Positions 1 through 10,687 of a stretch of 64,000 nucleotides of DNA are shown here, piece by piece (position 1 is the first letter of the stretch; each line of letters begins with the position of its first letter). The notes beneath the pieces were generated by a model. The model was given only the letters and a program-made list of their open reading frames with translations, made no database searches and had not been told where the DNA came from. The stretch is from Chaetoceros tenuissimus (Eukaryota > Bacillariophyta > Thalassiosirophyceae > Chaetocerotales > Chaetocerotaceae), in the NCBI GenBank assembly GCA_021927905.1, contig BLLK01000020.1:1612001-1676000 (forward strand), read 5' to 3'. The position numbers and the translations under genes were made by a program.

Positions 1-48
1 AAAAATACCATCAGATAGATCTCTAATACTTGGGAAGATTAGAAAAGG

Positions 49-1467
49 ATGAAAAAGTTCAAAGTGAGTACAGTTATATTTCAATTCTGCATTACTATTC
101 GTGTGCTTGTTGAATCTCATTGCTATGTTTAGAAAGCAAGCCAAAAGGTAGCTGGTGTAGCGAAACGCAGTGGAGTAGTCAAACTCTATACAGCAAAACA
201 GAGGAAGACCGCATTGTTGAGTAATAGTAAAAAGAAACTCGATCCAATTGAACAGAAAGCAAATAGCCAAAGATGTGTAGCTAATGTAGACGCTACTAAA
301 GCCATGTTCAGAGTAGCTGATTCTGAGGATACAAATAAGGACGGATTCGTTGATGAGTATCATCCTGTTCAATATGGATTACTAAGAAGTGCTATCCGTA
401 TATTGAAGAATAGTCCATCAGGAACATGGGCTGTGCAAATTGATGGGGAACTAATTTACTGTACTCAAGAGATTCTAGTCTCTGTTGTGAAGGGGGATCC
501 AAGATTTGCTGATAAATCGCGAGAGAAACTGTATACTTCTCTCTTGCACAATGACACTTGGATCGATGGCCTTTCTCAAGCCCCATGGCATCCGGAACAA
601 CTAGATCATGTTCGTGTTTGTCTTCTTGAATATGGGAGAAATTGGGAATTTCCAGAATTGACTGCCAAGAAAAAGAAAAAGCCAAAGAAGGTTGGTTATT
701 CATTCATTGGAAAAGAGTTGAAGCAAAATGATCCTCTTTTTGATGGAAAGACAGAAACTTCCATTAGACAAAAGGCAAAACAGCTCAACATTGAAGAATC
801 CATTAGTACGTGTTTTGAATGGCATCAGAAAGAACTTGATCACATTCGAGTTAGTCTGCTTGGTCTTGGGGAACAGTGGGATCTTGGCAAAGAAAAGAAG
901 ATCACATTTACTGACATTGGAAGGGAGTTGAAGCAGAATGATCCTCTCTTTAAGGAAAAGACAGAGGACGCTATTATCGAGAAAGCACAACAGCTCGATA
1001 GGGAGGATTTTATTAGTACTCGCACATTCGATACTGTTTCGGAACTACTTCCAATCGATGCTTCTATGTCTGATGTGCCTGTGGTCAAGCCTGTTCCAGA
1101 TGATAAGCAAACTCCCGATATACCATTTTATGATGTTTTACTCAAATGGTTTCTGAGTCTTGCTCCAATGACTTCGTCTAGTACAAATGAAGATGGAGAT
1201 CGTAAGCCTGCAGCAGTAGAAAGTCCTCACAAGAACAATGCTGATGCCAACTCGAGTGATGTGGGAAGTAATCGCAACGGTGCTGATGCAATTGCAAGTG
1301 ATGATGCTTTTGGTACTGCTATTTCCAGTGCAATGCCATCTCTGACTTACAACCCAAATGTGTCATGGAATGAACTCTATTCTGCAATCAAAGATGATTC
1401 TAAGAATATTCAACCACTAGAGCAAGCTGTTGGAGAATTCCAAAAAGGTGATGTATATGAAGTTTGA
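49..1467 (+). CDS. SANT/Myb-like repeat protein, hypothetical
   Basis: The open frame runs upstream without a stop to an acceptor at 132. A GTGAGT donor at 64 joins it to a five-codon first exon starting with ATG at 49, giving join(49..63,133..1467) and 449 residues. There is no ATG between 133 and 303, which supports the small first exon; the next in-frame ATG is at 304. Two repeats of about 65 residues lie near residues 157-224 and 235-294. Each begins W-H-x3-LDH-x-R-V-x-LL and contains a second Trp, IG-[KR]-ELKQNDPLF, then KT and a basic helix. This spacing resembles SANT/Myb-like domains, suggesting DNA or chromatin binding. A related, more diverged unit may precede them. The C-terminal third is low complexity. 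Function is inferred from the repeat shape only, and no exact family is recognised. Confidence 0.65.
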
Positions 1468-2445
1468 GTAAGAGATTTTAGTATGGTTGGTGTAGGGGCA
1501 CACTATTTGTGAGCATCTTGATTAGGTATTTGAAAGATTTGAAATAAAATAAATTTACATATTTATTTTAAATATTGAAGCTGAAGAATATTAAGTTTGT
1601 TTTCAAGACTTTCATATGCATGCTTTGTCATAGAAGTTGAAATATTGAGATAGTTAATAAAGTAGTGAGCGTGTTGATTTAATCGTATTGTGTTATTAGT
1701 TAGTTTTGTATATTATGAGTAGAGTGTGAGCAGAGGAATATGAATATGAATGAACTATCTGATTGATAGTGATGCCGATCAGAGTCAATCAGAGTTCCAA
1801 AATAGATTTGTGAGTGAATTACATCAAGCCTATTGGTCGCCAGTGATGGGAAGGCTTGACGAGGGTCATGTCAATATGACGTAATTGTGATATACTTATA
1901 TCAAATATAGACAGAAGAAAATAGAAGAAGGTCGAAAGAAAAGACTCCACAAGACGATGGCGTTTCTAATAATGTGAAACGACCTGTTTATAATGGTCAC
2001 TATGTAGAAGTTAAGCCTGATCCTCTTATCAACCCTCGTTTGGTACTGTATTCACCAGAGATGGCTGAGGAGCTTGAAATGAATATGTAGAGATCATTGA
2101 AGATGACTCTTATGCTGAAAGATATTGAGCGTCCAAGAGGCGGGATACATAAAAATAGTATTCTCACTGTAGAAGAGAAAAGGTTTGGGTCGATCTCATG
2201 ATGAAAGTAAATAATACCCTTTCTTGCCAAAAAAGGATAAAGAAATGATGTGGTATCTACGAGATATCGTCATCCGAAACCAGCCATAATTTCGAAGCCA
2301 AAACGTCATGATACAAATTACAGGAAACGGAATAGTTCTGCGATTCATATCATTTCTAATATGGACGCTTTGGGAAAATGCAGAAGAGATGGCATTCACA
2401 GTATGATTAGATAATTATAAATCTATACGAATTCTAGTGCATGTT
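1468..2445. other. Intergenic stretch with one decayed coding fragment
   Basis: About 1 kb between the SANT-like gene and the 3' end of the TPR gene. Apart from the SelO-like fragment listed separately, only short AT-rich sequence with scattered stops in all frames was seen. Two small minus-strand frames (2000-2230 and 2196-2399) lie opposite or beside the fragment and show no protein-like features. Confidence 0.5.
1911..2090 (+). pseudogene. Fragment resembling the N-terminal part of SelO (UPF0061) protein AMPylase
   Basis: A plus-strand frame directly after a possible acceptor AG (1909-1910) reads about 59 codons before a stop. Its second half contains NGHYVEVKPDPLINPRLVLY followed by SPEMAEELEM. 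This resembles the segment near the start of the SelO pseudokinase AMPylase, where a Tyr-x-x-Val-x-Pro stretch precedes an N-P-x-LV-x-x-S motif. The rest of the roughly 500-residue domain was not found downstream: the frame ends in a stop and no ATP-binding motifs follow. It is probably a decayed gene piece or a stranded exon. The assignment is from memory of the family and is tentative. Confidence 0.35.
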
Positions 2446-5288
2446 TTACTTTCTACAGGACACAGTCACTTTCTTTAGTCCACTAACTTTGCATACTTTT
2501 ATGAGTTTCTCAAAGCGGTCCTTCTCACAAGGACTGCTCTCGGCAAGACATTGTTGAATCTTTTGTACACATTTTCGAATTCCTTTCTTGTCTTTTGCGT
2601 TCATCTGTAGAAGATTCAATTTGGTCAGTACTACAACGCACTCGGGATGTTCGGGACCTACATTGTTAATCTTGAAGGTTAGAAGCTTCGAATAGACCTT
2701 GATTGCTTCGTCTTTGTCACCTTTTTTCACCAATGCAATGGCTAAGTTCTCCATGGTATTACTTTTCAGCTCGTGATCGTCCTTTATGCATATATTCTGA
2801 TCTAAAAGAGAATCTTGAAACAAGTCGATAGCACGACCTTCATCTTTAATGCGTAAATGTAGGTATGCCATGTTGGATCTAATAATTGCCATCTTGATCA
2901 GAATTGTTTTTCGTAGTGCAACTCCATCCTTGTAAAAAATCTTGGCGATATTTGTCTGGAGCAGTTGCATGGCCTCTTTGAAGAATTTCAATGATTTCAA
3001 CTCCGACTCAGTCTCAAACAGTGCACAGCCACAATTATTTAGCAATTCGATCAGGACGTCATTCTGAATCTTTGACTTCTTCATCTCAGTTATGATTGGT
3101 ATCCATAAGTCAAATGCATCAGTGAATCTTCCCAATGCATAATGGATTTGACCAAGGTACACATTTATTGTCTAAGAACAAAAAGTGAGTTTGAGAAGAC
3201 GATAAAGGGAAATGATTAGAAAAAAGCTAGAGAACTTACGGTTGTGTCAACTTCTCGTTTGCCATTTGCAAGCACGAACTTTTTCTCTGCTTTATTTGCA
3301 TATTCCAGGGCTCTACAGTAGTCCAACTTGCAGAAGTAAATGAAAGAAATATTCAAAAGGATTGTACCAATATGAGACTGCACCTCGTCCGAATCCTGCA
3401 ATTCTTCTGCGCAATAGACATAGTAATCATCGTAGATCTCTTGCAATTCACGGTATGCAGACAAAGCTTTATCAAAGTCATCATTATTCAAATGCTGAAG
3501 AGCAATGAATTCTAGTTTTTGAGAGCGATGAGATGATTTTGTAAAAACACTTCCGGGACTGAATGATCCACTCAAGAGAGATTTGTTACCACTTGTAGAA
3601 GGTGAAAGAGGAATGTCTGAACATTTCTTTTTGTCGTTTTCCTCTTTTTCACCAAGATTAGAGATCCTTCGTGGCTTTGTGGGTGTAGAGGATGAGTGAT
3701 TCAATTCTTCTGTTTCAATTGAATCATCATTCTTTCGTATACAACGTGCCATGGAAAGCGATGTTTTTATAGCATAACTTCCCCAAAGTGAGGAATGATC
3801 TTGCAAATGTCTAGCTGACCTTTTCTTCCTTGTTCGACTGCCTGGACAATCCAAAATAGAGATAATCAAGTCACCATTTTGCAAACCAGAATCTTGTTGA
3901 AAAAGATTCAGTGGAGTCCCAGGCGAGCAATTGGAGAAGATATCAGTTTCATCACTACAAGAAGCGTCATCTGTACTCGCATGACGAGTTTGAGTAATAG
4001 GTGATGCAAGCGGTGACACTGGTGGCTGTGGATCATAATTTTCATTATCCTTGATTTGTTTCGAGATTGTTGCTTCTTCGGTGTTATCTTCATCACTTCG
4101 AATTTGTCGAGATAAACGTGGAGGAGACATCAAATCTTCACGTACTAGCCCCTCACTTTGCTCGTCGTCTTGATCCCTACTGCTTTCGCTAATGTCATCG
4201 TCATCGAAATACATGCTTCCACTCGCTACACTAATTCCATGCACACTATTTTCTATGTATGATATATCATCAAATTCTTTCCCACCTAAAGATAGATCAT
4301 CATCATCATCACTGTCGATGTCATCACTTTCGTCATTCTCAGAATCTTCGTAATTGTCCCCATCTGACAAATCGTAATCGATCCGATCGAGACCATATAA
4401 GTAATCTAAAAGATTCTCTCGACCACTAGAACCGCTTTTTCTCGAACCTCCACTACTAAGAGTATCGATTCCCATATCAACAATATCAATGTGACTCATT
4501 AAAGCACTTGGAGCCGGATGACTGCTTCTTTTCCTCTCATGATAAGGATGTGGCATTTCACTGCATCGACCATCATGACTGCCACTAATCTCAGATAAAG
4601 AAAGCGCACTACTCAAGGATATTTTTCCAAGCCCACAACTCCCAACTGAAATACTGCTACCCGTACTCCAATTACTCAATCCTGCAATTGATGCTGACAT
4701 ATTACCAATGCTTGTATTTTGTCGATGAGAAGGGAGTGATGGTTGCACATTGCTTACAGAATCTTTAGTGCTTTCTTCTTTGTCGTCAGAGTCTTCGTCC
4801 GAGTCCAACCAAGTGGGATCTAGAATTGCTTGTTCATCTTGTGCAAATTGTGTATGGACACTATCAATTCCAATCACCATACCACTAGGATTACGAATCT
4901 TTCTTTCTACAATCTGCTTACGATCACGTTGTTTTTTCTTCTCCGATTTCTCAACAGTAGACCGCGATTTGGTCTCGGAATGAATACTCTGTGTATTTTG
5001 CTCTGTACTATCTTTGCTCTTTTCCGTCATGAACGTATTAGTCGGCGAAGTAGCCGTGCTGAATCCTGGAGAGGATTTTTTCATTTTACCCAAGTCAGTA
5101 GCAGTAGTGTTGAATAATAATTCTTTTCTAGGAGGTGTAATAAGATTTGTAACATCTTGTGCGGGGTAGACTATGGGTTCTTCTTGTGCATCTGAGTATT
5201 CGCTACTACTATCATCCTCAAAGAGGTGATCCATATCTTGCAGAATATCTTTTGCAGATTGAGATAGATTTACTTGAGTTCCATTCAT
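2446..5288 (-). CDS. Large acidic protein with C-terminal TPR repeats
   Basis: Complement(join(2446..3171,3240..5288)), 924 residues. A phase-0 GTAAGT...TTCTTAG intron of 68 bp (3172-3239) joins the two parts and restores a TPR helix across the junction. The ATG at 5286-5288 is the first in frame; the frame also extends 15 codons upstream without an ATG. Residues 1 to about 570 are Ser/Asp/Glu-rich and probably disordered, with long acidic runs. From about residue 600 there are TPR-like helices: a FIALQHLNNDDFDKALSAYR-type repeat, then a YLGQIHYALGRFTDAFDLW repeat and further units ending in one with NNVGPEHPECVVVL. That GPxHP phrase also occurs in the TPRs of the gene at 10688-13192, so these are kinesin-light-chain-like TPRs. 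It is probably a scaffold protein; its partner is unknown. Confidence 0.75.
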
Positions 5289-6003
5289 GTTGTAATACTT
5301 TGTAGAGTTTCTTTTTACTAGTGTTTGGAGCACTATCTATTGCTAGGAGTGAATATGAGTGGGAAAACTGCCTTGTGTGACTTCTTTGTTATTGCATTCA
5401 AAGGAAGCCCTTTCTTCAATTAATTGAGACAGGTATAACTCCTCTCTTCTTATCAACTCCCAACGCTATTAGAAGGAGTATCACACTCTTTCAAGAAACT
5501 GAGTTGAATAAGTGATGGACGGAGTTGACTTTGCTGCCCTCTCAAATAGGAGATGGTATTTTGGCACAGAGTTCAGTGCTTAATCTTGTAAATGAGTTAG
5601 AATCTAAAATTTTTGTTGTGCACAGTGCGCAATTAGTGAGTATTATGTAGTAAGAGAGCATTGATGGAGATGGTCACGATTTTGCTACAAGATTCAGAAT
5701 CTTTTTTATTGGACTAAAACATATCCTTCGTATCACTAATTTAGATTATAGATTTCTCTTCTTTTCAATACATAGGTTATGATACTTGTCCAACGCATCG
5801 AAAGCCACTCGTTTTGTGACGACATTTTGAAGAAAAAACATGCTGACGAACTTTTTTTGAAAGAAACAATACTTCTTGTGTTATGTTCAAGTGTAAACAT
5901 CATCAAACAGATCCGAAGTATAGTTGAGAAAGGCCAACCCTTGCAAATCTTGAAACAAAATCAACAAGAATCAAATCGAGTGTTGAAAAGCTTTTCTCTC
6001 GAC
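5289..6003. other. Shared upstream region of the TPR gene and mnmG
   Basis: A divergent intergenic region of about 0.7 kb that should hold both promoters. An in-frame ATG at 5779 lies 75 codons upstream of the preferred mnmG start. The added peptide has no targeting features, so this part is read as 5' leader. No specific promoter element could be recognised. Confidence 0.4.
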
Positions 6004-8574
6004 ATGTTCTACAATCGTCATTCTCTCGGCCTTTTTCTTCTGGCAGCAACTTCATCAGCCTTTACTCCTTCATCTCCAACTTCTACATCTATCAATTCAA
6101 TTCAACGTTTGACAAACAACAATATGTTAAAATTATCACAGAGTTTTTCAACTACTACTAGAAAGGCTTCGCTTATTCGATCCTCGTCTCGTCTCTTTGC
6201 ATCATCTGCAGAAGAATATGATGTTGTAGTAATTGGAGGTGGACATGCGGGCTGTGAAGCATGTACTGCTGCAGCACGCACAGGTGCAAAAACTGCACTC
6301 CTTACTCAAAATCTATCAACAATTGGTGAATTATCATGTAATCCTTCCATCGGTGGAATTGGTAAAGGACATTTAGTTCGTGAAATTGATGCACTTGGAG
6401 GTGTCATGGGTGATGTAGCTGATAAAGCTGGGATTCATTTTCGAATGTTAAACAGAAGGAAAGGGCCTGCAGTCAGAGGACCTCGCGGTAAGTTCCCCCA
6501 CTATGAATCACTACCATCCCCACCACCACTCTTTCTAATGCCAGACTCCTTATTTTATCTCAATCTATGAAAATTATCCAGGTCAAATGGACCGTGACTT
6601 GTACAAAAATAATATGCAAGCTTCTTTAAGCAATTATGAGAATTTACATTTGGTAGAAGGGAGTGTTGAAGATTTACTTTTGGATGAAGGAGATCAAATT
6701 GATAGTGTAGTTTCGTTTGTGGATCCAACAGAAGATTTGACTCTCTTGAATTCCTTGAGCAATAGCAAGGGAGCTTCCTTGTCCAGCTCTGATGCAAATA
6801 AAGATAAGCGCAAAGCAAGAATCCGTGGAGTAGTCGTCAAAAATGAAGATGGATCAACAACTGAAATTATGGCAAAGTGCGTAGTTATTACCACAGGTAC
6901 ATTTTTGAGAGGAGTATTAATGCTTGGAAAAGATAGATATAGTGGAGGAAGACATTTGAGAGATAGTGAAGAAGTAGAACCTCCTAGTGTTGGTCTTGCA
7001 AATACTCTTGCAAGATTTGGATTTCCTCTAGGCAGACTAAAGACTGGAACTCCAGCAAGACTCGATGGGAAAACTATTGATTGGGATGCCTGTACTATTC
7101 AGCCGTCAGAGAATCCTGCAGCTCCATTTTCGCATATTCGTCAATTTTTAGGAGAGCAGCCTCCAAATGTTGCAAAAAATACTCTGATTGATTGTTACAT
7201 GTCAAGAACCAATGAAGAGACACATAAACTTGTAATGGACTATGCGCATACTCTACCGGAATACGATGGTATGGATGGAAAAGGTAATGGCCCAAGATAC
7301 TGTCCAAGTATTTACAAGAAGGTAGAGCGCTTTCCAGATAGAAATGGGCATAACTCTTTCCTTGAGCCAGAAGGTTTGAACACTGATTTGGTTTATCCAA
7401 ATGGAATGAGCGGTCCATATCCACCTGAAATTCAAGAAATGATTTTTAGAACTATGCCGGGATTGGCAAATGTTGAAATTGTTCGGTAAGTAACAACAAA
7501 ATGGTTTGAGAAGTATAGTTCAAGTTTTTACTTCGGGGCTCATCTATTTTTACAAAAAGTCCTGGGTACGATGTGGAATACGATTATGTCAATCCTCAGA
7601 GTTTGACGCACACTTTGGAGACAAAGACTATTTCTGGTTTGTTTCTCGCTGGTCAGATTTGTGGAACAACTGGATATGAAGAAGCTGGTGCACAAGGAGT
7701 GATTGCTGGAGCAAATGCGGGAAGAGCAGCAGTAGCATCGTATGATGGTGACTCAGCCTCTCCATTCATTTTAGGGCGAGATGAAGGATACATTGGAGTT
7801 TTAATTGATGATTTGGTAACTAGAGGAACTCAAGAACCATATAGAATGTTCACTTCTAGGGCTGAATATAGAATTAGTCTACGCGCAGATAATGCAGATT
7901 TAAGATTGACACGAAAGGGAGTTGAATATGGTGTCGTCAGAGATGAAGAGCGTATCGCATCTGTTGAGGCGAGAGAAATGCTTATCGAAGATAGAGTCAA
8001 TGTGCTCAGAAATTTTAAACTTTTTGTGACAGACTGGGCAGAAAGAGATGGAACTGACTTGATGGCTGGCGATGCGATGAATAGGAAAGGAAGGGAAGGG
8101 CACAAGAAATCAGGGGAGGAAGTTCTAGGTATGCCTCATGTTACTCTTGAATCGGTGGAGAAAATTGTAGCAGAAGTTCAACAAGAGGAAAGAGAAAGAG
8201 CACTCGCAGCAGCAGCAGCGGGAGATGACGTTGAAATCCCAAGCGTAATTCAAGGATCTCCTCCTTCCATCTATGATACTGTAGAAGCAACCATCAAGTA
8301 CAAGTCATATGTTTCAAGGCAACACAAAGATATGGAGAGTTGGCGCAAGGCTCAGGGTGTTAGGATTCCTCCTGAGCTCGAATATAACCATGAGTCTCTT
8401 CCAACACTTTCAAAAGAAGAGTTGGAGAAGCTATCTAAAATTCGTCCTTCCACATTTGCAGAGGCTTCTCAAATAAGTGGAATGACACCACAGTCATTGG
8501 TCTATCTTTACCACGTAGTGACAAAGCGCATCAAAGATAAGGATAGCAAGAAAGCAAAGGCTGCGATAAATTAG
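6004..8574 (+). CDS. mnmG: tRNA uridine-5-carboxymethylaminomethyl modification enzyme MnmG/GidA, plastid-targeted
   Basis: Join(6004..6487,6582..7485,7560..8574), 800 residues; the introns are 94 and 74 bp. Splicing restores the conserved [12 protein letters not shown] and [13 protein letters not shown] segments. MnmG uses FAD to install 5-carboxymethylaminomethyl groups on U34 of certain tRNAs, working with MnmE (not in this window). An FAD Rossmann motif [13 protein letters not shown] sits near residues 74-86. [20 protein letters not shown] and the C-terminal tRNA-binding helical region follow, and the core length matches bacterial GidA. The ATG at 6004 starts [20 protein letters not shown], a signal peptide ending in an ASAF-like site with Phe20 at +1, the diatom plastid bipartite signal. 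A second in-frame ATG at 6124 opens a basic, hydroxylated, acid-free stretch resembling a mitochondrial presequence. Family assignment is firm; targeting is inferred. Confidence 0.92.
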
Positions 8575-8923
8575 ATAGGAATGTAGTTTTGATTTCAACA
8601 TCTGTCACACCTTTGTATTTACAAATTCATAGTCGCGTATAAGGACCAAAAAGAATGGAAAAAAGAACATTTCAATGCTTTCACGTCTAATTTGGTATGT
8701 TTTTTGATGTTTTGGTTCTGTCATTTTTTAAAACAACTCTTCTTCGCGCACCTCCCACCTTTTTATTTATGGATTCTTCTTCTTCTTCAAGAGAACCCTA
8801 TCTACTCTTCAAAAAAAATGAAAAGATCTTTCTCAAGACAGTTGAAGAAACAATCACAAAGACGCAAAAAGAAGATTGTACCTGTACCTTGCTAGAAGAG
8901 TGAACTCTAATAAAGAATATCCA
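8575..8923. other. Intergenic, 3' of mnmG and 5' leader of the FG-GAP gene
   Basis: T-rich and A-rich DNA. A short upstream ORF starting with ATG near 8818 ends just before the FG-GAP start. No other structure was seen. Confidence 0.35.
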
Positions 8924-10597
8924 ATGCTGCAGAACAAAAAGATGTGCAGCTTGAAGCAAGGAAAGAAAAAGGACAGAAACGCGCCATCAAAAAGCTTCCT
9001 AGCTTCTAGTGCAGTGTTCTCATTTGCAGTCCTCATGATATCTGTTCAGATAGCTTCAGGTCGAGAAACAGACTTGAAGAGACCGATTTATGATAGCAAG
9101 GACGAAGCCAAAACCTTTGTTTCTGCGCCATCTACCTCACGTTACATTGTTTCCAAGCCCGAGTCTTTGACTACAACTACCCATGTGGTGGGTAGAAAAA
9201 ATCGAACATTGAAAAGTAGTAAGAGTAAAGGCAAAGGCAAAGGTAGTAGCAAGGGTAGCAGTAAGGGAAAGGGTGGTACTTACTGTGGTGATACTTCAAG
9301 ACACTTTCAATTTCACAAAGATTGTGAGACATTGATCGATATTCATTCCACTGAGGGAGACAGTGTAGCAGATGAATTTGGAGAAGATGTTTCAATATCA
9401 GGAGATGGTAAAGTAGTTGCTGTAGGGGCATCAACCATTGGTGAGGTTAAGATTTATTCGGATCCAACAGGAAATGGATCATTTTCACAGGTCGGTCCCC
9501 TTCCATTGCCTCTTCCAAATACTTCGCAAGATTCATCATTCGGATTTGCGATTGACCTTAACTATGCTGGTAATATCGTTGCTGTGTGTAGTCCAAACGA
9601 CACGAATTCTGCTGGCAGTACGGACTCTGGTACCTGTCAGGTCTTTGAGTTGTCAACGCTTGGGTCTTATATTCCTCTCGGTCAGGAACTTGAAGGTCTC
9701 TTTGCAAATGATCTCTTTGGATACAGCGTTAGCTTAAATGTTGCTGGCAACATTCTTGCAATCGGTGTGCCTCAAACAGGAGGCAATAATGGATACGTCA
9801 ATATATATGAATGGGATACAACCACTAGTTCGTGGTCTAACACCGATGTCATCACTGGAGGTGCGCTTGGAGACAACTTTGGCTTTTCAGTAGACCTCAG
9901 TGATGATGGAGCCGTACTAGCAATAGGTGCTCCTAATGCAGACAGTGGTACCGGGGGAGGGACTGATGTTGGGATGGCGTATGTTTACGAAGGTCCTACA
10001 CCTTTTGCACTTAGAGCACAAGCAGTGGAAGGACTGGTTGACAATGACTACCTAGGATATTCTGTTTCTTTGAATTACAGTGGTAAAGTTCTGGCTGCTG
10101 GTGCTCCTGGAGTAGTAAATGCCGATGCTGGGTATGTACAAGTTTATGAGTACAATTCAGGGACGTATAGTACTTTAGCAGGAAGCATTCCATCACTTTC
10201 AGGTACAGGTGCTGAAAATTTTGGTACAAGTGTGAGCCTCAATTATGGAGGGTACACCATTGTGGTAGGAGCTCCTGCAAATGATGACGCAGGGACTGAT
10301 GCCGGAAAATTATATACATATCAATATCGAAAGGCCAGAGTCAGTTGGCTTAGTCCTAGTGGTCCTACCTACACTGGACAAAATGCTGGTGACAACTTAG
10401 GAAAGACTGTGGTGATGTCTGATACTGGAGATCGTTTGATTACTGGATCACAGTTCTATGATGGATTAGCTGGTACCGATTCTGGTTCGGCTGTAGTGCT
10501 AGAATGTGATTGCTTGACGACCCCACCCCCATCCAAAGGTAAAGGCAGTTCAAAAGGTAGCTCAAAAGGTAGCTCCAAAGGAAAGGGAATCTTTTAA
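8924..10597 (+). CDS. Secreted FG-GAP beta-propeller protein with Ser/Lys/Gly-rich tails
   Basis: An ORF of 557 residues from the ATG at 8924; the ATG at 8942 is an alternative. No intron is needed. Basic residues are followed by a hydrophobic stretch (ASSAVFSFAVLMISVQIASG), indicating a signal peptide or signal anchor. Two low-complexity S/K/G segments flank the core, one near residues 95-115 and one at the C-terminus, built on SKGKG and SSKG units. Between them are seven blade-like repeats of the form (F/L)G-x-[SA]-V-x-L-x3-G-x-[VI]-[LV]-A-x-G-[AV]-P, matching the FG-GAP/integrin-alpha propeller consensus. Seven blades would close one propeller. It is probably a cell-surface or wall protein. 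The S/K/G tails recall the SSKK/SGSKG modules of silaffins, but no biosilica role is shown. It is convergent with the next gene, with about 90 bp between stop codons. Confidence 0.8.
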   Translation: MLQNKKMCSLKQGKKKDRNAPSKSFLASSAVFSFAVLMISVQIASGRETDLKRPIYDSKDEAKTFVSAPSTSRYIVSKPESLTTTTHVVGRKNRTLKSSKSKGKGKGSSKGSSKGKGGTYCGDTSRHFQFHKDCETLIDIHSTEGDSVADEFGEDVSISGDGKVVAVGASTIGEVKIYSDPTGNGSFSQVGPLPLPLPNTSQDSSFGFAIDLNYAGNIVAVCSPNDTNSAGSTDSGTCQVFELSTLGSYIPLGQELEGLFANDLFGYSVSLNVAGNILAIGVPQTGGNNGYVNIYEWDTTTSSWSNTDVITGGALGDNFGFSVDLSDDGAVLAIGAPNADSGTGGGTDVGMAYVYEGPTPFALRAQAVEGLVDNDYLGYSVSLNYSGKVLAAGAPGVVNADAGYVQVYEYNSGTYSTLAGSIPSLSGTGAENFGTSVSLNYGGYTIVVGAPANDDAGTDAGKLYTYQYRKARVSWLSPSGPTYTGQNAGDNLGKTVVMSDTGDRLITGSQFYDGLAGTDSGSAVVLECDCLTTPPPSKGKGSSKGSSKGSSKGKGIF

Positions 10598-10687
10598 AAC
10601 AAAGAATTCATATGGGAAGTGTTCACGAAAGAAAGTCGAAAAAGTCACTATAAAATACAAAAAAAAATATTTACATGTTTGATTTTA

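Noticed and set aside
2000-2399. Two small minus-strand frames in the first intergenic region
   Set aside because: They are antisense or adjacent to the SelO-like fragment, with low-complexity Ile/Ser/Phe composition.
5779-6003. Upstream in-frame ATG extending mnmG by 75 codons
   Set aside because: The extension would bury the signal peptide and ASAF-like site, which make sense only if translation starts at 6004.
8692-8903. Two overlapping 67-68 codon frames upstream of the FG-GAP gene
   Set aside because: They lie in pyrimidine-rich leader DNA and overlap each other. At most they contain a short upstream ORF.
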